From Lachnospiraceae bacterium (GTDB lineage Bacteria > Bacillota > Clostridia > Lachnospirales > Lachnospiraceae): 64,000 nt of DNA. Under the pieces are notes generated by a model that worked only from the letters and a program-made list of their open reading frames with translations, ran no database searches and was not told where the DNA came from. This document shows positions 48,784 through 56,884 of the stretch, in pieces (the first letter of the stretch is position 1; each line of letters begins with the position of its first letter). Made by a program: the position numbers and the translations under genes. The DNA is taken from the NCBI GenBank assembly GCA_910575105.1, contig CAJTDK010000004.1, forward strand, positions 186,001-250,000, in the 5' to 3' direction.

Positions 48784-49478
48784 CTGAATACCTCCCTGAA
48801 CAGGGTGTCTACAGATTTGCCCTGTTCTGTACGAATTTCATCTACGGCTGCATTTAAGACTAGCTGTCCCTGTTTGATAAAAAGTACCCGGTCCAGGATA
48901 TTCTCTATATCATGGATGAGATGAGTAGAGATGAGAATTGCAGCATCTTCATTGTAATTGTTTAAAATGGTGCTTAAGATGTAGTCTCTCGATGCCGGGT
49001 CGACGCCGCCGATCGGCTCATCCAGCACATAAAGGCCGGCGTCCCGGCTCATGACGAGGATGAGCTGTACTTTTTCCTTCGTACCTTTAGAGAGAGTTTT
49101 TAAGCGTGCGTTCGTATCGATCTGCAGATCATCTAACATCCGGTATGCGCGTTCAGAAGAAAAATTATCATAAAAATCGGAAAAATAAGTGATGATCTCT
49201 TTTACCCTCATAGTTTCGTCAAGATATGTCCGTTCCGGCAGATAAGAGACGATTTTTTTTGTCTCAACCCCCGGCGCCATGCCGTTTATGCGGATCTCTC
49301 CGCTTGTGGGGACAAGCACATCGTTGATCAGCTTGATAAATGTGGTCTTTCCGCTTCCGTTAGGACCTAAAAGGCCGATGATCTGACCGCGTTCAAGAGA
49401 GAGATTTAAGTTGTTCAGTGCGCTGTAAATCTTATTGTAACTTTTGGTGAGACCGTAACATTCTAAGATTGGATTCAT
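48777..49478 (-). CDS. ABC transporter ATP-binding protein
   Basis: A 233-residue ATPase: Walker A GLLGPNGSGKTTFIKLI (about residues 37-53), signature LSKGTKEKVQLILVMSRD, Walker B LYVLDEPIGGVDPASRD and H-loop ISTHLIHD. Note the signature begins LSKGT instead of LSGGQ, as is common in this clade. The start at 49478 follows TAAGGAGG; the frame beginning at 49547 lies inside the GntR gene. Functions with the permease downstream; probably controlled by the GntR protein upstream. Confidence 0.9.
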   Translation of the reverse strand: MNPILECYGLTKSYNKIYSALNNLNLSLERGQIIGLLGPNGSGKTTFIKLINDVLVPTSGEIRINGMAPGVETKKIVSYLPERTYLDETMRVKEIITYFSDFYDNFSSERAYRMLDDLQIDTNARLKTLSKGTKEKVQLILVMSRDAGLYVLDEPIGGVDPASRDYILSTILNNYNEDAAILISTHLIHDIENILDRVLFIKQGQLVLNAAVDEIRTEQGKSVDTLFREVFRC

Positions 49479-49479
49479 A

Positions 49480-49848
49480 TTATTCTGCCTCCTTAAGCTG
49501 TTCCTGTGTGAGAGTAAGGATCTCCTCCCTTGAGAAACCAAGTTCATCCATCTTTTCTAAAAAGGCGTGGATATGTTCCTGTGCGAGTTCATTTTTTAGT
49601 TGATTTAGCATCCCTTCATCCTCCGTAATCAGCCGTCCGCTGGTGCGCTTTGCATAGACGATGCCGCTGCGTTCCAGCTCAGATAAGGCCTTCTGCATTG
49701 TGTTGGGGTTAACCGCGGCTTCAAGGGCAAGCTCCCTCACGGACGGCAGTTTGTCTCCGGGGCGGTAAACGCCAGAAACGATGTCTAATTGTATTCTCTC
49801 CATTAGCTGGAGATAGATCGGCCTGTTATTATCCAGATCCCATGGCAT
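49480..49848 (-). CDS. GntR-family regulator, YtrA subfamily
   Basis: A 122-residue regulator with a GntR winged helix (RPIYLQLMERIQLDIVSGVYRPGDKLPSVRELALEAAVNPNTMQKALSELERSGIVYAKRTSGRLI) and a short C-terminal tail of about 45 residues. The start is the ATG at 49848, preceded by GAGAGG; the GTG at 49857 overlaps that site. Two copies of an operator-like repeat (ATTGTA or ACTGTA, 12 bases, TACAAT) lie at 49902-49925 and 50034-50057 upstream. It is not a close sequence match to the similar regulator at 11138, so the two operons are independent. Confidence 0.88.
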   Translation of the reverse strand: MPWDLDNNRPIYLQLMERIQLDIVSGVYRPGDKLPSVRELALEAAVNPNTMQKALSELERSGIVYAKRTSGRLITEDEGMLNQLKNELAQEHIHAFLEKMDELGFSREEILTLTQEQLKEAE

Positions 49849-49901
49849 ATAGTTCACCTCTCTTAATTGTGCAGGCTGCTGTGCATCGAGCAGTGTTCCT
49901 G

Positions 49902-50057
49902 ATTGTATTAATTTGATCGTACAATGATATTATCATGGCACAGACATCCGGGAAAATCAACCTTGATCTGATATCGTGCCTGATCAGCTTAATTAACATG
50001 CGAACACCACCAGATACAAGCGGTATAAATACTACTGTATTAATTAAATAGTACAAT
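49902..50057. promoter_or_regulatory. Two operator-like repeats for the second YtrA operon
   Basis: ATTGTA-N12-TACAAT (49902-49925) and ACTGTA-N12-TACAAT (50034-50057), 132 bases apart, both with a TTAATT core. A third half (ATTGTATTATTGCACAAT) overlaps the second. They are upstream of the GntR gene in a 350-base AT-rich gap that holds no gene. Two distant sites might permit DNA looping. Confidence 0.55.
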
Positions 50058-50124
50058 TGTATTATTGCACAATGAAAGGGGGATGTCAATAAGCAATCGG
50101 AAAAAAGGATGAAAAACGTGCATA

Positions 50125-50178
50125 CAAAAAACTCCGGCCAGAGTTATATTTTCAGAAAAATACAACCTGGGCCGGAGC
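50125..50178 (-). terminator. Terminator of the flavodiiron gene
   Basis: CTCCGGCC (50132-50139) pairs with GGCCGGAG (50170-50177) with a weaker inner stem; on the minus strand the stem is followed by TTTTTTG. It is 22 bases after the flavodiiron stop. Confidence 0.75.
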
Positions 50179-50199
50179 AAAGGATATTCGATGATGAGC

Positions 50200-51990
50200 T
50201 TATTCAATCGGCACAAAATCAGCAGCCCCATGCTTGCACAGCGGGCAGATAAAGTCGTCGGGCAGCTCGTCGCCCTCGTAGATATAACCGCACACCTCGC
50301 ATACGAAGCCTTTCTTGCCCTCGGTCTCTGGCTTCGGCTTCACATTACTCTGGTAATAGTTGTAGGTCATAGTCTCCACGTTGGAGATCACGCGGGCTTC
50401 TGTCACTGTACAGATGAACATGCCGTGTGTGTCAAGATCCACATACTGTTCTACCTTGAGGGACATGAATGCATTGATATATCTTGGCAGGAATACAAGG
50501 CCGTTGTCAGAGCGTAAAGGCTCCCAGCCAGTAAATTTATCAACCGTCCGTCCGCTCTGGAATCCAAAGTTCTGGAATACTTTGAAGGGCGCTTCTGTGG
50601 ACAGGCAGTTTACATTCATGATACCGGACTGCTTGATGACATGGTGCGAATAGTTTGCCTTGTTGATGCAGACAGCAACGCGGTTCGGGCTGTCAGTAAC
50701 CTGAGACACGGTATTGACGATCAGCCCGTTATCCTTCGTGCCGTCATTGGAGGTTACTACATACAGGCCGTAGCCGATCTTAAACAGTGCGGTATAATCG
50801 TGCTTGTTGGCGGTTTCATCGTGCTGTGCCAGATAGTTCTTGCAGAATTCCTCCGCCAGCGCCTCAAGCTGGGCGCTGCTCTCCTCATTGAGCGCAGACT
50901 TGATCGATACAGTAGTCTTGGCAAAGGTAAGGTTCTTGCAGCCCTCCAGCATTTTCTTCATGGTCCTTGCAGCCAGAGGCGCCCAGGAGCCATTTTCAAT
51001 AAGGCCGATCTTCCGGTTCTGGAAATTGCGCTCAGTCAGATGATTGATGAATTCACGCATAAACGGGAAGATGTCTGCATTATAAGTAGTGGTAGCTAAG
51101 ATCAGCTTGCCGTAGCGGAAGGCATCCTCGACAGCTTCGGCCATATCGCAGCGTGCAAGGTCATTGATTACGACCTTGGGGCAGCCTTTGGCGCGTAGCT
51201 TGTCCGCTAACAGCTCGACCGCCTTTTTTGTGTTGCCGTAAACAGAAGTGTAGGCGATCACGATACCGCCGGACTCCACGCCGTAGGAGGACCAGGTGTT
51301 GTACAGGTTGAGGTAATAGCCGAGGTTTTCCGTCAGGACCGGGCCGTGCAGCGGGCAGATGATCCGGATGTCCAGCCCGGAAGCTTTCTTGAGCAGGTTC
51401 TGCACCTGTGCGCCGTATTTGCCTACGATGCCGATATAGTAGCGGCGTGCTTCGCATGCCCAGTCTTCTTCTACGTCCAGCGCCCCGAATTTGCCGAAGC
51501 CGTCAGCGGAGAAAAGAACTTTGTCGTAAGCGTCGTAAGTAACGAGAACCTCCGGCCAGTGCACCATAGGCGCGCCGACGAAAGCAAGCTCATGCTTTCC
51601 GAGGGAAAGGGTGTCGCCCTCTTTTACGACAACCTGAAGGTCCTCAAAGTCAGTTCCGAAGAACTGTCCCATCATGACAAATGCTTTCGTACTGGAGACG
51701 ATCTTTGTGTCAGGATAGACTTTCATGAAATTGGCGATATTCGCGGAGTGGTCAGGCTCCATGTGCTGGATGACCAGATAATCCGGTGTCCTGCCGCCTG
51801 TCACGCTCTGGATATTGTCCAGCCATTCATGGGTGAAGCGGGCGTCAACCGTATCCATAACGGCGATCTTGTCATCCATGATCACATAGGAATTGTATGC
51901 CATACCGTTTTCGACAACATACTGTCCTTCAAATAAATCAATGTCGTGGTCATTAACGCCTACATATTTAATGTCATTCGTAATAATCAT
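50200..51990 (-). CDS. Four-module flavodiiron protein (MBL, flavodoxin, flavin reductase, rubredoxin)
   Basis: A 596-residue oxygen- or NO-reducing flavodiiron protein. Residues 1-245: metallo-beta-lactamase diiron domain with HMEPDHSANI, GAPMVHWPEVLVTY and CPLHGPVL (His/Asp/Glu ligands). About 250-390: flavodoxin with TSVYGNTKKAVELLADKL and TTTYNADIFPFM. About 400-545: flavin-reductase-like domain (GYGLYVVTSNDG...NRVAVCINKANYSHHVIKQSG). About 555-596: rubredoxin with two Cys pairs (CEVCGYIYEGDELPDDFICPLCKHG). This domain order puts electron entry, storage and oxygen reduction in one chain; such enzymes protect anaerobes from O2 or NO. It appears monocistronic with its own terminator. Confidence 0.93.
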   Translation of the reverse strand: MIITNDIKYVGVNDHDIDLFEGQYVVENGMAYNSYVIMDDKIAVMDTVDARFTHEWLDNIQSVTGGRTPDYLVIQHMEPDHSANIANFMKVYPDTKIVSSTKAFVMMGQFFGTDFEDLQVVVKEGDTLSLGKHELAFVGAPMVHWPEVLVTYDAYDKVLFSADGFGKFGALDVEEDWACEARRYYIGIVGKYGAQVQNLLKKASGLDIRIICPLHGPVLTENLGYYLNLYNTWSSYGVESGGIVIAYTSVYGNTKKAVELLADKLRAKGCPKVVINDLARCDMAEAVEDAFRYGKLILATTTYNADIFPFMREFINHLTERNFQNRKIGLIENGSWAPLAARTMKKMLEGCKNLTFAKTTVSIKSALNEESSAQLEALAEEFCKNYLAQHDETANKHDYTALFKIGYGLYVVTSNDGTKDNGLIVNTVSQVTDSPNRVAVCINKANYSHHVIKQSGIMNVNCLSTEAPFKVFQNFGFQSGRTVDKFTGWEPLRSDNGLVFLPRYINAFMSLKVEQYVDLDTHGMFICTVTEARVISNVETMTYNYYQSNVKPKPETEGKKGFVCEVCGYIYEGDELPDDFICPLCKHGAADFVPIE

Positions 51991-52158
51991 CGCATTCGCT
52001 CCTTTGGTTTATAATTTTTCTACTGAGCATTATATCATAATAATTTCCAAATGGTTGTTTTTTATTGAAAAAAATCAAAGATTATTAATATTTTTCCTTC
52101 GGGATATTTAAGAAATGTGCGGTATAATATCCGAAAATCAGAAAAGGAGGAGTGCATA

Positions 52159-52779
52159 ATGGGGAGGTTTATAGAGATTTTCTCGCTGTATGAGCTGGCC
52201 TGCGTTCTGCTGCCGTGCCTTTTGTATGCGGCTTGCCGGCGGGCAAAAGAGCGGAGGGCAGGAAGGAGGATTCCGGGCGTTTATCTTGGGTGGATTTGTG
52301 TTTTTTGGGTGTATCTGTGGATGGTATTCGACGTGACCGGCGTGGGGACGCTTGAGGATATCATGAGGAATATGCCGGATGTTATCATGGGCGGGGTCAA
52401 TCTTGTACCCTTTGACTCCCTGGGCATCGGTCTGGCGCTCAATGTTGTGATGTTCATGCCTTTTGGGTTCCTTCTGCCGCTGATCTTTAAAGACAGCAGG
52501 TCTTTTTGGAAAACGGTATCGGCAGGCGCAGTACTTTCGCTGACGATTGAACTGAGCCAGCTCCTTAATTACCGAACCACAGATGTGGACGATCTAATGG
52601 CGAATACGTGCGGGGCATGTATCGGCTATCTGGTCTGGCATGCCTTTACGAAAATTGCCGGAGAACGACTTTTTGCGGCAGAGGAAAGAAAACGGGAAGC
52701 GCTGCGGTATGTATTTCTGGCTATGGCGGGAGTATTTTTCCTGTATCGTCCGTTGTCGGTCATTAACCGGATGATGTGA
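52159..52779 (+). CDS. VanZ-like family membrane protein
   Basis: A 206-residue protein with about five membrane helices and the VanZ signature: VNLVPFDSLGIGLALNVVMFMPFGFLLPLI followed by GAVLSLTIELSQLLNYRTTDVDDLMANTCGACIGY. VanZ is linked to low-level teicoplanin resistance, but this broad family has other unknown roles. The start at 52159 follows AAGGAGGAG; the frame starting at 52117 is rejected. No van genes are near, so resistance should not be assumed. Confidence 0.85.
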   Translation: MGRFIEIFSLYELACVLLPCLLYAACRRAKERRAGRRIPGVYLGWICVFWVYLWMVFDVTGVGTLEDIMRNMPDVIMGGVNLVPFDSLGIGLALNVVMFMPFGFLLPLIFKDSRSFWKTVSAGAVLSLTIELSQLLNYRTTDVDDLMANTCGACIGYLVWHAFTKIAGERLFAAEERKREALRYVFLAMAGVFFLYRPLSVINRMM

Positions 52780-53070
52780 TTGAAGAATTATACGCAGAGT
52801 ATAGAATGATATATCATTCAATTTTCAGAAAATTCAATCATATTAAGGAAAATGTATTTCAACAGATTGGCGATAAAGTGTTGATATTTTTTGTGCAAAT
52901 TGTATATTTTTGCTAAATATAAAAATGGAAGGAAGAACAGAAAACAAAATAATGACTGAAATTTTGGCTGAAAAATAGGAATAGTTATAGGATTAACAAT
53001 ATTCAAGTGCAAGAAAAATCTTTGCGTTATAGTGATTATGCTGAATAGTGTGTCAATTTAATAACAATCA

Positions 53071-53099
53071 TTGATGTTTAGAAAAAATTAAGATACAAT
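53071..53099 (+). promoter_or_regulatory. Promoter of the AGCS symporter
   Basis: TTGATG (53071-53076), 17-base spacer, TACAAT (53094-53099), in a 385-base AT-rich gap (52780-53164). No other gene, repeat or long hairpin is seen in that gap. Confidence 0.6.
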
Positions 53100-53164
53100 A
53101 AAAGTGATGAAAGTAGATAGTGCATGTACAAAACAAATCAGCAAACAGGAGAAGGGGGAACAAT

Positions 53165-54550
53165 ATGTTAGATACGATTAATAATATCGTTGGAGCGGTT
53201 AATGGTGTTGTATGGGGCTGGCCCATGATCATACTGCTGTTAGGAACACACGTATTCCTGACGATAAGAACAGGCTTTATTCAGAGACATACGATTGCAA
53301 GAGGTATTAAGCTGTCAGTGACAAAGGATCCGGACGCAGAGGGCGAGGTATCCAACTTCGGAGCGCTCACGACGGCCCTGGCGGCGACGATCGGAACTGG
53401 CAACATCATCGGCGTGGGCACGGCGATCGCTATCGGCGGGCCGGGTGCGGTTCTCTGGTGCTGGCTTACCGGTGTATTCGGGATCGCTACGAAGTATGCG
53501 GAGTCCTACATCGCAGTTAAGTACAGGGTTAAGACAGAGGACGGACGTATGCAGGGCGGTGCGATGTATGCATTGGAGCGCGGCCTTAACATGAAGTGGC
53601 TTGGTATGCTGTTTGCCATATTGGCAGGTTTTGCGTCCTTTGGTATCGGCTGTGCGACGCAGGTTAACGCTATCGCTACGGTATGTAAAGAAAACTTCGG
53701 CATCCCGCTCTGGAGCGTAGGCGTTATCGTTGCGATCCTTACGGCGATCGTAATCTTCGGCGGCATTAAGTCTATCGCAAGCGTATGTGAGAAGCTTGTT
53801 CCGTTCATGGCAGTGTTCTATGTGCTTGGATGTATCATTATCCTTGGCATGAACCATGATTTCATCATTCCGGCGATCGTGACGATCTGCAAGCTGGCGT
53901 TTGCTCCGGGAGCAGCGGCAGGCGGACTTGTAGGAACCGGTATTATGATGGCGATCCGTTACGGAGTTGCAAGAGGATTATTCTCTAATGAGTCCGGCCT
54001 TGGTTCCGCTCCGATCGCGGCAGCGGCAGCCCAGACAAGGAACCCGGTACGTCAGGCGCTGGTTTCTTCGACAGGAACCTTCTGGGATACCGTAGTTGTA
54101 TGTGCGATGACAGGTCTTGTACTTGTTTCCACGATTATGAAGAACCCGAATATCAATGCGGACCAGATCGACAACGGCGGCGTACTTACGTCCCTTGCAT
54201 TTGGCCAGATTCCGGTGATCGGACCGGTGATCCTTACATTGGGTATCATTTCCTTTGCTTATTCCACGATTCTTGGATGGGCATATTACGGCGAGCGGTG
54301 CGTAGAGTATTTTGCGGGCAAGATGGGGCTTATCCCTTATCGTATCCTCTATATCGCGGTTGCGGCGATCGCTCCTATAGTGGCTCTTGACCTTGTGTGG
54401 CTTATCGCGGATACGCTGAATGCGTTGATGGCTATACCGAACCTGATTGCGGTGCTGCTGTTGTCGAATATCATGGTTGCAGATACGAAGAAATATATCA
54501 ATAACCTTGACGCGAAGGACGACACTCCGGTGCCGGTAGTTAAGAAGTAG
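53165..54550 (+). CDS. Sodium:alanine (AGCS family) symporter
   Basis: A 461-residue sodium-coupled amino acid importer with about ten to eleven membrane helices. Typical blocks: NFGALTTALAATIGTGNIIGVGTAIAIGGPGAVLWCWLTGVFGIATKYAES (the AGCS signature that binds Na+ and substrate), GGAMYALERGLN, SNESGLGSAPIAAAAAQTRNPVRQALVSS and GWAYYGERCVEYF. The substrate is alanine or glycine by family. The start at 53165 follows GAAGGGGG; the frame starting at 53120 is rejected. A strong terminator follows at 54631. Confidence 0.93.
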   Translation: MLDTINNIVGAVNGVVWGWPMIILLLGTHVFLTIRTGFIQRHTIARGIKLSVTKDPDAEGEVSNFGALTTALAATIGTGNIIGVGTAIAIGGPGAVLWCWLTGVFGIATKYAESYIAVKYRVKTEDGRMQGGAMYALERGLNMKWLGMLFAILAGFASFGIGCATQVNAIATVCKENFGIPLWSVGVIVAILTAIVIFGGIKSIASVCEKLVPFMAVFYVLGCIIILGMNHDFIIPAIVTICKLAFAPGAAAGGLVGTGIMMAIRYGVARGLFSNESGLGSAPIAAAAAQTRNPVRQALVSSTGTFWDTVVVCAMTGLVLVSTIMKNPNINADQIDNGGVLTSLAFGQIPVIGPVILTLGIISFAYSTILGWAYYGERCVEYFAGKMGLIPYRILYIAVAAIAPIVALDLVWLIADTLNALMAIPNLIAVLLLSNIMVADTKKYINNLDAKDDTPVPVVKK

Positions 54551-54584
54551 GGTTGGGATGAGTGGAAAAGTAAATAAAGAAGTA

Positions 54585-54611
54585 ATTGCTGTCCGCGCTG
54601 CGGCCAGTAAC
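54585..54611. repeat. GTTGCTGT...AGTAAC palindromic repeat, copy 3
   Basis: A 27-base segment starting ATTGCTGT and ending CCAGTAAC, with 21 of 27 bases equal to the copy at 61525-61551. Located between the AGCS stop and its terminator. Confidence 0.5.
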
Positions 54612-54630
54612 AGGAAATACTATAGAATTT

Positions 54631-54666
54631 ACACAGAAAAAGAACCGCAAGGTTCTTTTTCTGTGT
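54631..54666 (+). terminator. Terminator after the AGCS symporter
   Basis: A perfect 16-bp stem, ACACAGAAAAAGAACC (54631-54646) and GGTTCTTTTTCTGTGT (54651-54666), with loop GCAA. Likely bidirectional. Confidence 0.88.
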
Positions 54667-54742
54667 GCGTTGACGGGATAAAACAGGGGTGATAAGATGA
54701 AAAAGGACGAAAGATTGAGAAAAAGAAAAGGAGGGACAAAGC

Positions 54743-55258
54743 ATGGCGAAACGGATCGCGAGGTTTGAAAAAGTAAGCTTTGAGCAGTTTATGGAAGGGT
54801 TTTTGGACTGCTTTGGCGAAGCTTCCCTGGAGGAAGTGAAGGAGATATATAGGAAGGTGAAGCTGCCGGCGAGGGCTACAGCAGGCTCGGCCGGGTATGA
54901 TTTTTTTGCTCCGGTGGATCTTGAGCTTGCGCCGGGAGAGACGGTAAAGCTTCCTACCGGGATCCGGGTGTGGATGGAGCCGGACTGGGTGCTTTCCTGT
55001 TATCCCAGGAGCGGGCTTGGCTTCAAATACCGGCTCCAGCTTAACAACACAGTGGGAATTATTGACAGTGATTATTATTATTCTGATAATGAAGGGCATA
55101 TCTTTGCAAAGGTTACGAATGATACAAAAGACGGCAGGACGGTCGCTGTCGGGGCGGGATGCGGATTTATGCAGGGCATTTTTACAGAATATGGAATTAC
55201 GCTGGATGATCATGTGGAAGAGGTCAGGAACGGCGGTTTTGGCAGCACGACGAAGTAG
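54743..55258 (+). CDS. dut: dUTPase
   Basis: Hydrolyses dUTP to dUMP and PPi, limiting uracil in DNA and feeding ThyA. 171 residues with the trimeric dUTPase motifs: RATAGSAGYDFFAP (I), PRSGLGFKYRLQL (II), NTVGIIDSDYYYSDNEGHIF (III), TLDDHVEEVRNGGFGSTTK (V). An N-terminal 35-residue extension (SFEQFMEGFLDCFGEASLEEVKEIY) is additional to the core and of the kind found in clostridial dUTPases. GAAAAGGAGGG precedes the ATG. The germination gene follows after 78 bases and probably has its own promoter. Confidence 0.92.
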   Translation: MAKRIARFEKVSFEQFMEGFLDCFGEASLEEVKEIYRKVKLPARATAGSAGYDFFAPVDLELAPGETVKLPTGIRVWMEPDWVLSCYPRSGLGFKYRLQLNNTVGIIDSDYYYSDNEGHIFAKVTNDTKDGRTVAVGAGCGFMQGIFTEYGITLDDHVEEVRNGGFGSTTK

Positions 55259-55281
55259 GAGGAGGGAATTTTAGCAGGCAT

Positions 55282-55310
55282 ACATATTTTCCGGCAGTCT
55301 GGACACCCTA
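55282..55310 (+). promoter_or_regulatory. Possible sigma-G/F promoter of the germination gene
   Basis: ACATA (55282-55286), 17-base spacer, CACCCTA (55304-55310), weakly matching forespore promoters. It sits before the SpoVAF-like gene, where late-sporulation control is expected. Tentative. Confidence 0.3.
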
Positions 55311-55336
55311 ATGAAAAAATGAGTGGAGGGGTATCT

Positions 55337-56698
55337 ATGCCGGAAATGAAGAAAGTAACAGCTTCAAGAGAAGAGAATACGGCGCATATGAATGAGGTTC
55401 TTCCGGTGAAGGGCAGTTTTGACATTATCCAGAGGGATATATTCATCGGGGGGCGCGCGGCTTCTTTCTATTTTATAGATGGTTTTACGAAGGATGAGAC
55501 GATGCTTAAGATTCTGGATTCGTTTATGAAGGTCGCAGAGGAGGACATGCCTGCGGATGCGGCAACATTTTCCAGGGCATGCATTCCTTATGTGGAGGTG
55601 GACATTATCGGGGATTTTGACCAGGTGCTGAAAAATGTCCTCTCTGGTGTGACCTGTCTTTTCGTGGAGGGTTATGAGGCGTGCATTGCCATCGACTGCC
55701 GCACTTATCCGGCGAGAAGTGTGGAGGAGCCGGACAAGGATAAATCTCTTAGAGGCTCCAGGGACGGGTTTGTGGAGACGATTGTGTTCAATACGGCGCT
55801 GATGAGAAGGAGGATCCGCGACCCACACCTGATCATGGAGATGGCGGAGGTGGGCAGCAGCTCCCGGACGGACGTAGCGATCTGTTTTATGGAGGATAGA
55901 GTGGATGCCGAGCTTCTTCATACGGTGAGAGAGAAGATTTCCGGCATCAGTATCGACGCGCTGCGCATGAACCAGCAGAGCCTTGCGGAATGTCTGTTTA
56001 AGCGGAAATGGTACAATCCGTTCCCGAAGTTTAAGTTTACGGAGCGGCCGGATACGGCGGCGGCGTGTCTTCTTGAAGGGAAGGTGGTCATCCTTGTGGA
56101 TAACTCACCCTCTGCCATGATACTGCCTACGTCCGTTTTTGACATGATCGAGGAGGCTAATGATTATTATTTTCCGACGCTTACCAATGTATACCTGAAG
56201 ATTGCCCGCGGGCTGATCACGGTGATGACGGTGTTTCTGACGCCGGTGTTTCTGCTGTTTATGCAGAATCTGAACTGGCTGCCGGAGATATTCGCGTTCA
56301 TCGCGGTGAAGGATACGGTAAATATCCCGCTGATCTTCCAGCTTCTGATCCTGGAGATCGCCATCGACGGCCTCCGGCTTGCGGCGCTTAATACGCCGAG
56401 TATGCTGAGTACCCCTTTGAGTGTCATCGCCGGCCTGGTCATGGGGGAATTTTCAGTAAAGTCGGGGTGGTTTAATTCAGAGGTTATGCTCTATATGGCC
56501 TTCGTGGCGGTGGCAAATTACACGCAGCCTAACTTCGAGCTTGGCTACGCGCTGAAATTCATGCGGCTGGAGCTTCTGATCCTGACGGCTGTCTTTAACT
56601 GGTGGGGGTTTGCTGCCGGATGTGTGATCATCCTGTGCAGTATCTGCTTTAATAAGACGCTCTCGGGGAGGAACTACCTGAATGTGAAGCTGAATTAA
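55337..56698 (+). CDS. GerA/SpoVAF-family spore germination protein
   Basis: A 453-residue membrane protein of the GerA A-subunit family, closest in layout to SpoVAF. An N-terminal soluble part (SFDIIQRDIFIGGRAASFYFIDGFTKDE...) about 1-265 is followed by VILVDNSPSAMILPTSVFDMIEEANDYYFPTLTNVYLKIAR, then helices at 280-305, 325-350, 365-385 and 395-440. It acts in the spore inner membrane in germination or DPA channel assembly. The start at 55337 has GGAGGGG. Shows the host forms endospores. No gerB/gerC or other spoVA genes are beside it. Confidence 0.9.
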   Translation: MPEMKKVTASREENTAHMNEVLPVKGSFDIIQRDIFIGGRAASFYFIDGFTKDETMLKILDSFMKVAEEDMPADAATFSRACIPYVEVDIIGDFDQVLKNVLSGVTCLFVEGYEACIAIDCRTYPARSVEEPDKDKSLRGSRDGFVETIVFNTALMRRRIRDPHLIMEMAEVGSSSRTDVAICFMEDRVDAELLHTVREKISGISIDALRMNQQSLAECLFKRKWYNPFPKFKFTERPDTAAACLLEGKVVILVDNSPSAMILPTSVFDMIEEANDYYFPTLTNVYLKIARGLITVMTVFLTPVFLLFMQNLNWLPEIFAFIAVKDTVNIPLIFQLLILEIAIDGLRLAALNTPSMLSTPLSVIAGLVMGEFSVKSGWFNSEVMLYMAFVAVANYTQPNFELGYALKFMRLELLILTAVFNWWGFAAGCVIILCSICFNKTLSGRNYLNVKLN

Positions 56699-56797
56699 GG
56701 GGGAAGATACAACGCCTTTTCAGGGCGGGAGAGAACAAGTGCATCGATTTAATGTAAATTTAATAGTTGCTTTCTGTGCAATCTGGTATAGATGTGC

Positions 56798-56803
56798 TAT
56801 ACT
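56798..56803 (+). promoter_or_regulatory. Extended -10 element before the MATE gene
   Basis: TGTGCTATACT (-10 TATACT at 56798-56803) 82 bases before the start; a -35 is not clear. Transcription would include the hairpin at 56813-56851. Confidence 0.45.
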
Positions 56804-56812
56804 TGGTTATAT

Positions 56813-56851
56813 GTCCTTTCGGGCAGGAGCTGACAGCGCCTGCCAAAGGGA
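56813..56851 (+). other. Stable leader hairpin before the MATE gene
   Basis: GTCCTTTCGGGCAGGAGC (56813-56830), loop TGACA, GCGCCTGCCAAAGGGA (56836-56851). A long GC-rich stem with two internal mismatches in the short 5' leader of an efflux gene. No T tract follows, so it is not a terminator. It might be a small riboswitch-like element or mRNA stabiliser; it does not match a class I know. Confidence 0.45.
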
Positions 56852-56884
56852 TACAGTTTTGAACGGAAAGAAGGATTACAGGAT

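Noticed and set aside
52159-52779. Glycopeptide resistance locus (vanZ)
   Set aside because: Only the broad VanZ-like fold is present; no vanHAX, vanS or vanR genes are near.
56813-56851. Known guanidine or yybP-type riboswitch in the MATE leader
   Set aside because: Only one simple hairpin is present, without the conserved loop sequences of those classes.
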